Shown: positions 57,381-64,000 of the stretch, in pieces
Position numbering within the stretch: the stretch's first letter is position 1
Layout of the letters: every line of letters begins with the position of its first letter
NCBI RefSeq assembly: GCF_025231485.1
Contig: NZ_CP104003.1
Location: 3,673,960-3,737,959 of the forward strand
DNA: 64,000 bases
Reading direction: 5' to 3'
DNA from: Salinirubellus salinus
Lineage (GTDB): Archaea > Halobacteriota > Halobacteria > Halobacteriales > Haloarculaceae
Translations under genes and position numbers: made by a program
The notes under the pieces: generated by a model
What the model saw: only the letters and a program-made list of their open reading frames with translations
Told to the model about the DNA's origin: nothing
The model's database searches: none

Positions 57381-59525
57381 CTACAGCGAGTCTAGGTCGA
57401 AATTCCGGCTCCAGCACAACTGCCCCCCGACGCGCATCGGCACGTCCTCGCGACCGAGGAACTCCCGACACGCCGCCTCGTCGAGGCGGAACGTCCCCAC
57501 CTCCCCGGAGTTGAGGTAGGTGTCCGCGGAGTCGTCGATGAACGGCATGAACGCGGTCCCCATCCCGAACTGGCCGGTCGGGAACGCGTGCAGTTCGACG
57601 TCGTAGCCACCCGTCTCCGCCGCCCGCACCTCGTAGAGGAGCGGCGTCCCACTCTCTGCCTGCGTGATGGCGAGGCCGCCGTCGCCGACGACCGTGTACT
57701 GACTGCCGACGAGCGACTCGTCGCGCGCGACGTCGAGCGCGGCGTTCAGCGGGAACCCGCGGTTGAGGAGCCGCGCGACGGTCCGTCCGATGCGGACCGC
57801 CCCGGAGTTGACGACGTCCGAGAGGGTGACGATGCCGCCGATGCTCCCGGCGTCGACGAGCGCCATCCCCTGCTCGTACGAGGAACAGGCGTTCAGGAAG
57901 AACGCGTCGATGCCGACGTCTCCGAGGTCGCGCGCGTCGAGGTAGCCGTCCGGACAGCGGAACCCCTCGGCGTCGATGTGTCCGATGTAGTGGAGGAGGT
58001 CGCGGTCCTCCCGGAGCGTCTCCCGGAGCTCGGCCACGTCGAGGCCACGCTTCAGCGTCACGTCGAACGGGAGTTCCTCGCGGTCGCCGTACGCGTCCTC
58101 CACGACGCCCTCCTCGCTGGCCATCGCGGCGTCGTTGCAGACGACCGTGATGTCGATGTCGCCCCGCTTGGCCGAGCGGCCGAGGCGGTTCCGGTAGGCC
58201 TGCACGGTCGCCTTGCTCGCGCCGAACGGGGCGTCGTCGCCGACCCACGCCTGCTCGAGCGAGTCGGCGGCCGCCGGCGAGACGACGCTGCCGACGGTGG
58301 CGCTCTCCGTCTCGCTCCGGGTGAAGCCGTCACCCGCCCGGAGGAACTCCTCGACGGCGCGTGACTGCTCGACCGGGGCGGCGGCCGACCCCGTCTGAGG
58401 CGACCGGACGACCGCGAGGTCGTCGACGAGGAACGGGAGCGTCTCCGCGCTCGCCGGGGTCGGCGCGACGTGCGTCGTCAACTTCCACTCGGGGAGGTGC
58501 GGTTCGACGATCTCGAACGGGACCTCGAGGTAGGCGGCGACCTGCTCGGTGAGCGAGGCACCGTACAGCGCCGCGAAGTCGAGGTCGACGGTGCCCTCGA
58601 GCGCCCGGCGCTCGTGCAGGTCGGACCCGTAGCCCCCCTCCGTCCGGGTGAGACAGTCGAGGAAGAACACCTGCTTGAGCACGCGTTCGACGGTCCGCTC
58701 GAACCCGAGCGGGCGGTCGAGCGCGTAGTCGAGCGTCCCGTCGTCGGTGACGAGTCGCGGGATGGGGCCGGGTTCGACGCGCGCGCCGAGGTAGTACGCC
58801 AGCGGCGCGACGACGTAGACGGCCCCGCGTTCCGGGGGCACCTCGATGCGGAGGCCCGTCTCCGGCGGTTCGAGGCCGGCCGGCACGTCGAGTTCCTCGC
58901 CCACCTCGATGGCCGGCGGGTGGCCCCGCAGCGTGGGGTACGAACGCTCGGGGCCGGTCGTCTTGAGCGCCGACCCGAACGTCGAGACGGCCCGCATCAG
59001 GTCCTCTGGGTCACCGGTGGTCGTCACCGTCGCGGCGGGGCGCTCGTGGAACGAGCGAGCGCCGACACGGACCGTGGTCGGCGCCTCGAACGCGAGTCGC
59101 GTCGCCGCGAACCCCGTCGTGACCGTGAACGGCCCCTCGACCTGCAGGTACAGTTTGATGGGCGTGAACAGCTCGACGCTGTAGCGGCCGGGCTCGAACG
59201 CCTCGTCGGAGGTGTGGTCGAAGCCACGGGGCTCTCCCGGGCCCCCGTCGAGGGGGCGGACGTTCCCGCCGACGACCGTCGCGAGGTCGACGCCGGTCGT
59301 CTCGAACTCGACGGCGGCGTCGACGGGGTACTCGAACCCGGCGGTGTCGACACCGGCCGGCGTCACCGGGTCGTCGGTGTAGAGCGTGTAGCGGTGCCGG
59401 TCGATGGGGTCGACCACCTCGACGCCCGTGAACTCCGCGAGCGGGTCGAACCGGACGTCGACGCAGTCGGCCGGGTCCCGCTCGGGCGAGTCGACCGGGT
59501 CGGGCGCACGACCGCTCCGACTCAT
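57381..59525 (-). CDS. CHAT-domain caspase-fold cysteine protease
   Basis: 714 residues. The C-terminal ~250 residues are a CHAT domain: LLHYIGHIDAEGF with the catalytic His516 and AFFLNACSSYEQGMALVDAG with the catalytic Cys547 (31 residues apart), the GH...NAC pair of clan CD peptidases; GSIGGIVTLSDVVNSGAVRIG follows. The N-terminal ~450 residues show no TPR repeats; they are beta-rich segments (FTGVEVVDPIDRHRYTLYTD, YSVELFTPIKLYLQVEGPF) and probably sense or bind a partner. Its start overlaps the stop of the RecA-like gene by 4 nt. Related CHAT proteases act in gasdermin-type and CRISPR-linked cell suicide in bacteria; that it cuts a protein to trigger a response is an inference. Confidence 0.88.
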   Translation of the reverse strand: MSRSGRAPDPVDSPERDPADCVDVRFDPLAEFTGVEVVDPIDRHRYTLYTDDPVTPAGVDTAGFEYPVDAAVEFETTGVDLATVVGGNVRPLDGGPGEPRGFDHTSDEAFEPGRYSVELFTPIKLYLQVEGPFTVTTGFAATRLAFEAPTTVRVGARSFHERPAATVTTTGDPEDLMRAVSTFGSALKTTGPERSYPTLRGHPPAIEVGEELDVPAGLEPPETGLRIEVPPERGAVYVVAPLAYYLGARVEPGPIPRLVTDDGTLDYALDRPLGFERTVERVLKQVFFLDCLTRTEGGYGSDLHERRALEGTVDLDFAALYGASLTEQVAAYLEVPFEIVEPHLPEWKLTTHVAPTPASAETLPFLVDDLAVVRSPQTGSAAAPVEQSRAVEEFLRAGDGFTRSETESATVGSVVSPAAADSLEQAWVGDDAPFGASKATVQAYRNRLGRSAKRGDIDITVVCNDAAMASEEGVVEDAYGDREELPFDVTLKRGLDVAELRETLREDRDLLHYIGHIDAEGFRCPDGYLDARDLGDVGIDAFFLNACSSYEQGMALVDAGSIGGIVTLSDVVNSGAVRIGRTVARLLNRGFPLNAALDVARDESLVGSQYTVVGDGGLAITQAESGTPLLYEVRAAETGGYDVELHAFPTGQFGMGTAFMPFIDDSADTYLNSGEVGTFRLDEAACREFLGREDVPMRVGGQLCWSRNFDLDSL

Positions 59526-60244
59526 CGGTCACCCACCCCGATGGGGAGCCAGTCGCTGACGATGCCCGCCTCGTGGAGGAACCACCGCTGACGCGGCTTG
59601 CCACCGAACAGGTCCAGTTCGACGGTCACGTCGAACAGCGCGCCGAGAATCGCGGCCCGTTCTGCTTCGCGAGCCACAGGCAGGTGGACGTGTCCGAGCC
59701 CCTCGGCCGCCCGGACCGTCGCGTTCAACTGGTGACAGAAGCGGAACACGGAGCGCTCGGACGTGGCCTCGACGAGCGGTCCGAGGGAGTCGATACAGAC
59801 CCGGAGTTCGCCCGGCGCCGTGTCCGCTGCCGCCCGGTCGACGGCCGCCGCGGTCGCCTCACCCAGCTCCGAGAGGGTGGTCGCCTCGGTCACGGTGCCG
59901 TGGTCGGTGCCAGTGTGGTCGCCGGCCGTCGTGGCCGCCCCACGGGCTCGGTCCGCCCACCGGACCGTCCGCGTGTGCGACGGGTCGCGACCCACACCGC
60001 CGCAGGTGCAGCCACCGCCCGTCTCGACGGTCACGAGTTCGCGCTCGGGGCCGCCGGCGAGTGCTGCACACGCCTCGCGGGACACCTCGGCCGGCACCTC
60101 ACCGACGACGAGGATGGTACACCCCGACTCGCGGAGTGCCTGCAACTCCTCGCGGAGTCGCTCGGCCGTCTCCCGTGGGTCTCTCGGGTCGCTCCCGCGA
60201 CCCGGCCTGTCGCTCGCCGCCGGTCGTGCGTCGCCGTCTCTCAT
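59522..60244 (-). CDS. Degenerate RecA/KaiC-like protein (DUF7504-type)
   Basis: 240 residues. A coiled N-terminus (DPRETAERLREELQALRESG) is followed by CTILVVGEVPAEVSREACAALA, which occupies the place of a Walker A loop but lacks GKT/S, and by VCIDSLGPLVEATSERSVFRF, a Walker-B-like DSL as in KaiC/RecA folds. HLPVAREAERAAILGALFDVTVELD matches the end of such domains. Without a P-loop, ATP hydrolysis is unlikely; a scaffold or sensor is more probable. It overlaps the CHAT gene by ATGA and its own start overlaps the receiver-HalX gene by 4 nt, so the three form a tight operon. Confidence 0.75.
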   Translation of the reverse strand: MRDGDARPAASDRPGRGSDPRDPRETAERLREELQALRESGCTILVVGEVPAEVSREACAALAGGPERELVTVETGGGCTCGGVGRDPSHTRTVRWADRARGAATTAGDHTGTDHGTVTEATTLSELGEATAAAVDRAAADTAPGELRVCIDSLGPLVEATSERSVFRFCHQLNATVRAAEGLGHVHLPVAREAERAAILGALFDVTVELDLFGGKPRQRWFLHEAGIVSDWLPIGVGDR

Positions 60245-60846
60245 GTCGTATCGTCCTCCGTCCCCGCCGCTGCTCCGGTGCCCATCGGCTCCCCGACGAA
60301 CAGTCGTTCCCGGTCCTCCGTCCGGACCTCTGTGAGCGCCGCGTCCGCCGCCGCTCGCGCGGCGAGCACCGCCCCGTCGACGGCGTCGAACCCACCGTCA
60401 CCCACCGGGGGTGCGGCGTCGTCGCGTCGACCCTGCCGGCGGGCCAGCTCGTACAGCCGGTCCACCCGCGTGTCGTACTCCTCCAGCGAGACCAGCCGGT
60501 CGACGGCCCGCGAGAGGGCCGCGGCCGTCACCGGTCGGTCCACGCGCACGTCGAACGTCGGGAACGCGCCCGCCGTCGGCGGCGCGAGCACGCCAGCACG
60601 GACACGCACGCCGCGCTCGCGGAGCGTCTCGAGGAGCGCCTCGCCCGAGCGGTCTGGCAGGTACGCCGCGGTCACCAGCAGGTCCACATCGTGGCCAGCG
60701 TCGTCGCTCACCCCCAGCGCGGTCAGCGCTTCGTCGGCCGAGCGCGCCGTCTCCACGCGGTACGCACCGCCCATCCCATCGGCGGCGGTGAGGGCGTCGC
60801 TCGAGTCGGCGACGACCAGCACGGTCCGCGGTCCCTCACCCCCCAT
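60241..60846 (-). CDS. Receiver-HalX protein without phospho-acceptor Asp
   Basis: 201 residues. The N-terminal ~110 residues follow a response-regulator receiver: VLVVADSSDALTAADGMGGA replaces the DD pair of VLVVDDE, and VDLLVTAAYLPDRSGEALLE has Ala where the phospho-Asp of LLDLxLPDxSG should be. A HalX-type C-terminal piece follows (LVSLEEYDTRVDRLYELARRQ). So it is probably a pseudo-receiver that binds partners without His-Asp phosphotransfer. First gene of the CHAT operon; the promoter-like AAGTATTCAAGTACG region lies 35-45 nt upstream. Confidence 0.72.
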   Translation of the reverse strand: MGGEGPRTVLVVADSSDALTAADGMGGAYRVETARSADEALTALGVSDDAGHDVDLLVTAAYLPDRSGEALLETLRERGVRVRAGVLAPPTAGAFPTFDVRVDRPVTAAALSRAVDRLVSLEEYDTRVDRLYELARRQGRRDDAAPPVGDGGFDAVDGAVLAARAAADAALTEVRTEDRERLFVGEPMGTGAAAGTEDDTT

Positions 60847-60934
60847 GGTTCTCTCGACCTACGTTACACCCTGACGTACTTGAATACTTCGCGCGATAAC
60901 GCGGCGTGAAAAAGTGAGCGGCGGCCGTGCAGCC

Positions 60935-61579
60935 TCACTCGCCGCCCGGCAGCGAGAGTTCGTCGACGTCTCGCAGGTGGAGCACGCTGAGCGTGGCCAC
61001 GGCCAGCAGGACCCCGCCGAGAACGACCTGCGTCGCCAGCGCGCCGATACCGAGGCTGGCGACGAACAGCAGTCCACCGACCAGCACGGCGGCCGCGTAG
61101 TACCGTGGCCAGGGGCGGGTCGAGGCCGGCTCGTCCGTGGTGTCGTCTCCGTCCCCACGCCACGGCCGCGCCGTCCGGAGTTCCTTGGCGTCCTCCAGGT
61201 ACCGGTTCAGTGCAGCCGCGTTCCGGCCCAGCTCGATGACGCCGCGTGGCTTGTTGAACTCGATGACCTCCACGTCGTCCATCCGCGGGAGGTGACACTG
61301 GTAGAGCGCGACGTAGACCCGCTTTCGCTCGCTCGCGGAGAGCTCCTCGACCGGTTTCCCCGTCTCCCACGACGCGAGCGCCTCCGCCAGTTCGCTCATC
61401 TCCGCGCGCCCACCGTTCTCGACGAGGAACCGGAGCGCCCGTCGCCGGCGCTCGTTGCGCAGCACGTCGAACACCTGGTCGAGCGGGAGCGGGCCGAAGC
61501 CGGCTGACTCCGGCTCCCCGGCCTCCTCGGGTGTCCCTTCGGTCGGCGGCTCCTCGATCTCTGGGACGGCGTTACTCAT
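60935..61579 (-). CDS. Winged-helix membrane protein (DUF7344-type)
   Basis: 214 residues from ATG 61579. After an acidic leader, FDVLRNERRRRALRFLVENGGRAEMSELAEALASWETGK, RKRVYVALYQCHLPRMDDVEVIEFNKPRGVIELG reads as a winged helix (about 35-110) of the haloarchaeal DUF7344 pattern. Two hydrophobic helices close the protein (PRYYAAAVLVGGLLFVASLGIGALATQVVLGGVLLAVATL), so the DNA-binding domain is tethered to the membrane. It lies 88 nt upstream of the pseudo-receiver gene and may regulate the CHAT operon. A T-run after its end (60906-60914 complement) could be a weak terminator. Confidence 0.78.
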   Translation of the reverse strand: MSNAVPEIEEPPTEGTPEEAGEPESAGFGPLPLDQVFDVLRNERRRRALRFLVENGGRAEMSELAEALASWETGKPVEELSASERKRVYVALYQCHLPRMDDVEVIEFNKPRGVIELGRNAAALNRYLEDAKELRTARPWRGDGDDTTDEPASTRPWPRYYAAAVLVGGLLFVASLGIGALATQVVLGGVLLAVATLSVLHLRDVDELSLPGGE

Positions 61580-62092
61580 CCTTCGACGCCCCCAGTGGCA
61601 ACCACCGCGCTGGGTGCGTGACTGTCCGTCTCGGTGCTCGACTGACCGCGTACGTGGTGTGGAATCTGCATAGACTCTCGTACCTCCACCCGCCCCACCG
61701 GTGCCACCGTCGCGCACCGGGCTACGCCGAGCGGGGATAGTGGATTATTGACAATTGGACGCATAGGTAGTTATCCATTATTTGATGAGTGTTCCGTCAT
61801 CGTATCAGGTAATATCTCTGTTACGAGATGATGCCCGACAAAACCACACTACTGGGGTCCATCTTCAAGAACGGGAGAGTGTGTCAGGGTAGTGATTAAA
61901 GATGCAGAACTCGGGGGCGGAGCGCCTTTCTCCCGTCTGGTGGACGAGGATAGACTGTCGATAACTCGCGGGGTTAACGGCGGTAAGGAGAGTCTACTGT
62001 CCTCCACGAGCGGTCCACCGACCAGGCACCCGGAGACGTCGGGGGAAGTTCGAGGGTCCTAACAATAGGTGTGGGACGGGCAGTGTAGCGGA
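61580..62092. other. AT-richer intergenic region between CHAT module and glycan genes
   Basis: 513 bp. The stretch 61740-61900 (TGGATTATTGACAATTGG, GTTATCCATTATTTGATG) is clearly richer in A/T than the rest of the window. A 35-codon frame (61785-61892, MSVPSSYQVISLLRDDARQN...) lies there with no supporting features. TAAC/TTAACGG elements follow to 61980. No tRNA, IS end or attachment repeat was found by eye. It could be a remnant of past integration or a regulatory zone. Confidence 0.5.
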
Positions 62093-62146
62093 ATGCGTAC
62101 GACGACCCGCACCGCCGACTGGCAGGAACTGTGGTGGGACCCATGA
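62093..62146 (+). CDS. Possible 17-codon leader mini-ORF coupled to sulfatase-fold gene
   Basis: ATG CGT ACG ... GAC CCA TGA encodes MRTTTRTADWQELWWDP. The TATA-like CCTAACAATAGG (62058-62069) is about 29 nt upstream, the leaderless distance. The TGA overlaps the ATG of the downstream gene (ATGA, 62143-62146). Three Trp in 17 codons is unusual, so a Trp-responsive leader is conceivable, but no attenuator hairpin is clear. Confidence 0.35.
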   Translation: MRTTTRTADWQELWWDP

Positions 62147-63456
62147 CCGACGGGCGGCCGAACGTGGTTCTCGTCTCCATCGACAGTCTCAGGGCCGACC
62201 ACTGCGGCTACGTGGGTGCCAGCCCGGAGTCCGGACTGACCCAGACGCTCGACTGTCTCGCCGCCGACGGTGTCGCGTTCCGGAACGCCATCGCGCCGGG
62301 GCCACAGACCTTCTCGTCGATGCCAGCCACGTTCACCGGGGTCCCGCGAGCGCCGGCCGCGGTCGAACGCCACGGGGACGCCTACGGCTGGGAACGCCGA
62401 CTCACCACCATCGCGACGCACCTCGAGCGGTACCCCTCGCTCGCCGAGCGGTTGCACGATCGGGGGTACACGACCGCGGCGCTCACCCCGAATCCGTGGA
62501 CGTCGACCGCCGCTCAGTTCGAAGCCGGGTTCGACCGGTTCCTCGACCGATCGGCGACCGGCCAGCATAGCCGTCTCTCGAACTTCATATCACGAATCCC
62601 ACAGGTCGACGTCGACACCAAGCCGCTGGAACTGGGGCTGAACATGTTGACCAACCAGTCGTTCTTCTCGAACTGGGAGTCGTTCTACGACGACCTGCTG
62701 GACCTTCGCGCGGGGCTCCGAGAGCCGTACTTCCTCTGGGTGTTCCTCATGGACACGCACATCCCGTATATCACCAGGCGAGCCCATCGCCAGGAGAACT
62801 CGGTGCTCGAGATGTACTACGGCGTTCTCAGGTCGGAGGGAGCGATGCGCGGCCGTGCCGAGTCGGTCCCTCCCTCCGCGGTCGGACCGCTCGAACGGAG
62901 CTACCGGGACACCGTCCGTGCCGTCGACGCGTTTCTGGCTCGCCTCCGGTCGGACCTCGCGGCGGATGACCCGGTCTGGGTCGTCCACTCAGACCATGGT
63001 GAGTCGCTCGGGGAGCACGGCAACTGGGGCCACCACCACCGAAATGTCTACGAGGAGAATCTACACGTCCCCTTCGTCGTCGCCAACGCTGGCGTCCAAG
63101 AGGTGGTGGACGAACCTGTATCGCTGACGGCTGTCCCGGACCTCGTCGAGACGCTCGCCCGCGGCCGCCAGTTCGTGCCGAGAGCGATGACGTCGCCGTT
63201 CGTGTTCGCGAGTAGCGAGTGTGGACGCTTCCGAACGGTTCGCGGGCGTCGGTTCAAGTACGTGGACGGGGACGGCGACGCGGCCCTCTACGACCTGTCG
63301 AACGACCCCGACGAACGCCGGGACGTCGCTCCCTCGTTCCCGGCAGTCGCCCGCGAACTCCGCCGTCACCTGGACGGGGTCGAGCGCCACCGGTCCGAAC
63401 AGGACCGCATCGAGCGCGCGGCGGCCGTCGCGGCGGCGGAAGACCCGACCGCGTGA
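62143..63456 (+). CDS. Sulfatase-fold enzyme (second copy), Thr in nucleophile position
   Basis: 437 residues from ATG 62143; GTG at 62131 is an alternative. VVLVSIDSLRADHCGYV carries the first metal ligand (Asp14), WVVHSDHGESLGEHGNWGHHH the later Asp-His pair and His, and ALYDLSNDPDERRDVAP the C-terminal signature. The nucleophile zone APGPQTFSSMPATFTG again has Thr (Thr56) where the sulfatase formylglycine Cys belongs and lacks the CxPxR Arg. Blocks YFLWVFLMDTHIPYI, NSVLEMYYGVLRSEG and YEENLHVPFVV match the enzyme at 10.9 kb, so they are paralogues. A phospho-group-transferring or hydrolysing role on glycan is likely. Confidence 0.8.
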   Translation: MTDGRPNVVLVSIDSLRADHCGYVGASPESGLTQTLDCLAADGVAFRNAIAPGPQTFSSMPATFTGVPRAPAAVERHGDAYGWERRLTTIATHLERYPSLAERLHDRGYTTAALTPNPWTSTAAQFEAGFDRFLDRSATGQHSRLSNFISRIPQVDVDTKPLELGLNMLTNQSFFSNWESFYDDLLDLRAGLREPYFLWVFLMDTHIPYITRRAHRQENSVLEMYYGVLRSEGAMRGRAESVPPSAVGPLERSYRDTVRAVDAFLARLRSDLAADDPVWVVHSDHGESLGEHGNWGHHHRNVYEENLHVPFVVANAGVQEVVDEPVSLTAVPDLVETLARGRQFVPRAMTSPFVFASSECGRFRTVRGRRFKYVDGDGDAALYDLSNDPDERRDVAPSFPAVARELRRHLDGVERHRSEQDRIERAAAVAAAEDPTA

Positions 63457-63465
63457 CGCTACACG

Positions 63466-64000
63466 CTACCGGCGAACGGTGGTCGCGAGACGCCTAGCGG
63501 CCCGCATCAACAGCGTTCCGGACTCCATCTCGGCGTACGGCTCGAGGTGGGGGGCGAACTTGGCCTTGTATCGGCTGATGCTGCGTTCGTTCGCCCCCAC
63601 GAGGTCGTAGCGGGTCAATCCCCGCTCGGCCGCGTCGCGGATGATGCGCCAGTCCACGAGGTCGTTGACCGGCAGGTCGCTCTCCGGTTTGGCACCCCCT
63701 TGCCACCGGTAGACGGTGTCGCCCGACTCCAGCGTGATCATCCCGCCGGCGAACTCGCCGTCGACGGTACAGGCGTAGGGGCGGACCGTCCCCTCGGGGA
63801 GCGCCCGCCACAGGTCCGTCACGAACGCCGTGGAGACCGGATACGGCTCGTCCTGTGCCTCGTGGCGCGCTCGCACCTGCTCGACGATGCGCTCGACGGT
63901 CTCGGCGCCGCCCTCGGAGATCTCGTACCTGTCGTCGTGGCCGTTCCGGACGTTCCGGCGCGCGTCGCTGCTGAACTCGTCGATGAGCGCGTCCGGTCCG
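63466..64000 (-). CDS. FemAB/GNAT-like aminoacyl or acyl transferase, partial
   Basis: About 177 C-terminal residues; the N-terminus is beyond the right edge. The visible part begins GPDALIDEFSSDARRNVRNG, like the FemAB/GNAT_6 fold (EFSSxxRRxxR), and continues YRWQGGAKPESDLPVNDLVDW, IIRDAAERGLTRYDLVGANE and SRYKAKFAPHLEPYAEMES, the typical final part with the substrate-site KxxFG/APH-like segment. These enzymes transfer an acyl or amino-acyl group to a cell-surface molecule, often within exopolysaccharide gene clusters. It is convergent with the sulfatase-fold gene (9 nt between stops). Confidence 0.8.
   Translation of the reverse strand, partial: GPDALIDEFSSDARRNVRNGHDDRYEISEGGAETVERIVEQVRARHEAQDEPYPVSTAFVTDLWRALPEGTVRPYACTVDGEFAGGMITLESGDTVYRWQGGAKPESDLPVNDLVDWRIIRDAAERGLTRYDLVGANERSISRYKAKFAPHLEPYAEMESGTLLMRAARRLATTVRR

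Noticed and set aside
61785-61892. 35-codon frame MSVPSSYQVISLLRDDARQN in the AT-rich gap
   Set aside because: No promoter spacing, RBS, domain or coupling supports it; noted only as possible gene debris.
1-64000. tRNA, rRNA, CRISPR arrays, insertion sequences, transposases, integrases
   Set aside because: None recognised by eye on either strand; a covariance-model tRNA scan was not possible here.

Overview
This window is haloarchaeal chromosomal DNA (class Halobacteria). The GC content is very high, the proteins are strongly acidic, and many start codons have a TATA-like box about 25-35 nt upstream, which points to leaderless transcripts. Lipoproteins carry twin-arginine signals with a lipobox. 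There are HalX, Bat-type (HTH_10) and other haloarchaeal regulators, and a halorhodopsin gene. Genus cannot be fixed from the sequence alone. I found no rRNA, tRNA, CRISPR array or insertion sequence.

Layout. (1) About 1-19 kb is a surface-glycan / exopolysaccharide region: a right-handed beta-helix protein (cut by the left edge), a tail-fibre-like protein, a PPC-domain lipoprotein, a polytopic GT-C/polymerase-like membrane protein, a DUF1616 protein, two family-2 glycosyltransferases, an FG-GAP propeller protein, a Wzx-type flippase, a sulfatase-fold enzyme, a family-4 glycosyltransferase and a heparinase II/III-like lyase. A thiolase and a TrkA-type protein are interspersed. (2) 19-34.5 kb is mixed: a PAS-GAF histidine kinase, nucleoside hydrolase next to a ribokinase-type kinase (ribose salvage), small conserved haloarchaeal proteins, a large esterase, CBS, APC permease, UspA, OsmC, a regulator, a site-2 protease and two look-alike microproteins. 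(3) 34.5-47.5 kb holds pigment and light genes: a CrtI-type desaturase, an alpha/beta hydrolase, a Brp/Blh-type retinal-forming protein, a Bat-family regulator and halorhodopsin (hop), with an acyl-CoA dehydrogenase, a zinc alcohol dehydrogenase, a DUF4397 surface protein and flavoproteins. (4) 47.5-57 kb is rich in lipoproteins and regulators, with an ABC-2 exporter divergent from a CPBP protease. (5) 57.2-61.6 kb is a compact module: a 44-residue membrane microprotein facing an operon of a caspase-fold CHAT protease, a degenerate RecA/KaiC-like protein and a receiver-HalX protein that has lost its phospho-acceptor, preceded by a winged-helix membrane protein. (6) After an AT-richer gap, glycan genes resume at 62-64 kb (second sulfatase-fold enzyme, FemAB/GNAT-like protein).

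The most interesting material is the CHAT module, which looks like a proteolytic signalling or defence cassette. Next come a recurrent arrangement of 10-24-codon mini-ORFs joined by 4-nt ATGA/GTGA overlaps to the starts of glycan genes, two sulfatase-fold enzymes with Thr where sulfatases have the formylglycine Cys, and several perfect palindromes placed at or near promoter boxes.
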